Under the pieces are notes generated by a model. It worked only from the letters and a program-made list of their open reading frames with translations. It searched no databases and was not told where the DNA came from. Positions 62,631 to 64,000 of a stretch of DNA of 64,000 nt are shown one piece after another. This stretch comes from Megalonaias nervosa (Eukaryota > Mollusca > Bivalvia > Unionida > Unionidae), in assembly GCA_016617855.1 (NCBI GenBank), contig JAECUM010001722.1, positions 62,001 through 126,000 on the forward strand, written 5' to 3'. The translations under genes were made by a program, and so were the position numbers. Positions within the stretch are counted from its first letter, which is position 1. Every line of letters begins with the position of its first letter.

Positions 62631-64000
62631 AGGAATGTTCCCTACACACATGACATGCACATGCACAAAGATCTCCCTGTTCGGCATTGAAGGGAAGGGG
62701 CTAAATATGCAGTGTATGTTTGGGAGACACATGCTCTGTTGTACTTCAGAAAGCAGCAAAGGGGAAAGAGAGATGGTCAAGCTCAAGGCAGGATGCCTCT
62801 GATATTCTTAGTCTCCACCAGATCAGCCTCAGTGGCAAGCCTTGTGGGGGTCACTGGAATTTTCCTCTCCGCTAAAAAATTCAGCACATGGAGCCACCAC
62901 ATACTGTTATTTCCGGGGACAGACAGGATAAAGGATGGTACCATCTGTCGCTGGATAAGATGCGTCAATCAGTGTAGCATTTGAAACTGCACTTTCTTCA
63001 ATATGAGCAAGACATTGGGGGAATATTCCCCATTTTTTGGCAACGCAGATGGGGTAAGCCTCCACATGTCAGCATGGCCTTCGGGACAGTAAATTGGGGT
63101 GCATGGGATTTATGATTGATCAGCTGGACCCAAATAATAATAATACTGCTGTACCGAGACCAGCCAACACCGGCAGTCGCCCCGACATTACCAGCTGTCA
63201 CAGCATGGAGACCTTTTGGCCAGAATGGGCCGACTACACAGTGTTTATGGGGATCTTAGTGATAGATCCATCTGTCTAGCTGGGCAGTTGGCAACATATC
63301 ATTATTTCACCAGCGATTTCGATGAGAAATCTGCCTGTTCTGCTATGGCTTTGGATCAGCCAGCACAGGTGCCTGTTAGACTGATATATATATATATGCA
63401 GCGACAGTGCTGGAAAGGCCGGCAGTTCTGGATAGGCCAGTAGTGCAGCAATGCCGACAGTACGGGAAAGGCCGGAGATACCAGCAGTGATGGAAAGGCT
63501 GGCAGTTAGGCGATGCTGACAGTACAGGAAAGGACAGCGATGTAGGCATTGCTGGAAAGGCCGGCAGTGCGGACATTGCTGGCAGTGCTGTCTTTACCCG
63601 TGATGCCGGATATTAGAGTACTCATGGCTTATACTCAAGGGAGAGCTCGTGTCTTGCACAGATACGACAGAGCAGAGTTGTCAGCCACCCGGCTTGACTT
63701 ATGCTGAGCTTGAAGCCGAGCCAGATGATGACGCGGCGCACAGATAGTTGCATGTGCACCCACATCGACCCCTATAATGCAGTAGTACAGTGGCTGTATG
63801 AAACTGATTTGAGCTCACTGGACATCCCAGTTCCTCAGAAACTGGGGGGGTCTGATCCAGGTCAGTGGGAGGGGCTTTGGGTTTCGTTCATCAACAATTC
63901 CCTTGCCCCTCCACACGATACACCATCAGATCAGGAGATGGATGCCTTTTGATAACAGAGGATATGGTCACTCATAAAAGGCGCAGGAGCTTGTGCTAAG
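62630..64000. other. Unidentified GC-richer block
   Basis: The base composition is clearly richer in G and C than the flanking intron. Several overlapping frames exist, for example 62712-62984 plus (LVSTRSASVASLVGVTGIFL) and 63701-63952 plus (WLYETDLSSLDIPVPQKLGG), but none shows a domain that I know. It may be a decayed retroelement; this is inference from composition only. Confidence 0.3.
63390..63600 (+). repeat. GC-rich short-motif repeat
   Basis: Irregular repeats of ggaaaggccggcagt and gcyga­cagtac-like words, spaced about 25-40 bp, within the GC-rich block. Confidence 0.6.

Larger units (their letters stand above)
61293..64000 (+). other. Intron 13 (start; continues past window)
   Basis: It contains the ~200-bp repeat array at 61900-62630 and an unidentified GC-richer block to the window end. 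No anoctamin exon (the expected FxGxPG continuation) was found before 64000. Confidence 0.7.

Overview
This is eukaryotic, intron-rich, AT-rich DNA. There are no bacterial-style operons. The one clear gene has exons of about 45-210 bp separated by introns of 1-18 kb. Bivalve-like tRNA-SINEs, hAT transposons, palindromic MITEs and tandem satellites fill the introns. This best fits a mollusc or other lophotrochozoan; that assignment is inference from repeat style and protein likeness, not from a search.

The backbone is a partial plus-strand gene for an anoctamin (TMEM16 family), most like ANO7. Thirteen coding exons lie between 552 and 61292, all with AG/GT borders and matching phases. They give about 485 codons covering the cytosolic dimerisation region through transmembrane segment 5. 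The 5' exons and the Ca2+-binding helices (TM6-8) lie outside the window. Two possible in-frame micro-exons of 6 nt (3966-3971) and 12 nt (7541-7552) sit in the 17.8-kb intron between exons 2 and 3, and exon 8 has a NAGNAG acceptor. These are the most promising gene-level observations.

The introns hold almost everything else. Intron 1 (648-3489): a diverged tandem repeat and a minus-strand SINE. Intron 2 (3535-21301): a repeat-borne minus-strand ORF with a splice donor, a 293-bp tandem duplication running into a MITE, an 83-bp minisatellite, a decayed hAT element (10149-12960), a leader-plus-satellite element and unexplained ORF relics near 17.4-18.1 kb. Introns 3-5: satellite, three SINE copies with (CA)n tails and a 1.6-kb inverted-repeat element with a nested hairpin. 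Introns 7-8: an exact 145-bp tandem duplication and a 130-bp palindrome. Intron 10: the largest satellite array (39.25-40.6 kb). Intron 11 (41757-52488): three inverted-repeat elements and two minus-strand coding-like fragments, one possibly like BLOC-1 subunit 4. Intron 12 (52699-61143): two SINEs, a second hAT element (53642-57421) whose decayed transposase gene keeps three introns, and a 2.6-kb minisatellite with a 27-bp unit carrying two more SINEs. The last 2.7 kb holds a ~200-bp repeat array and a GC-richer block that I cannot identify.

No tRNA or rRNA gene, CRISPR array or bacterial feature was found. Most other ORFs are chance frames in introns or in repeats whose unit length is a multiple of three.
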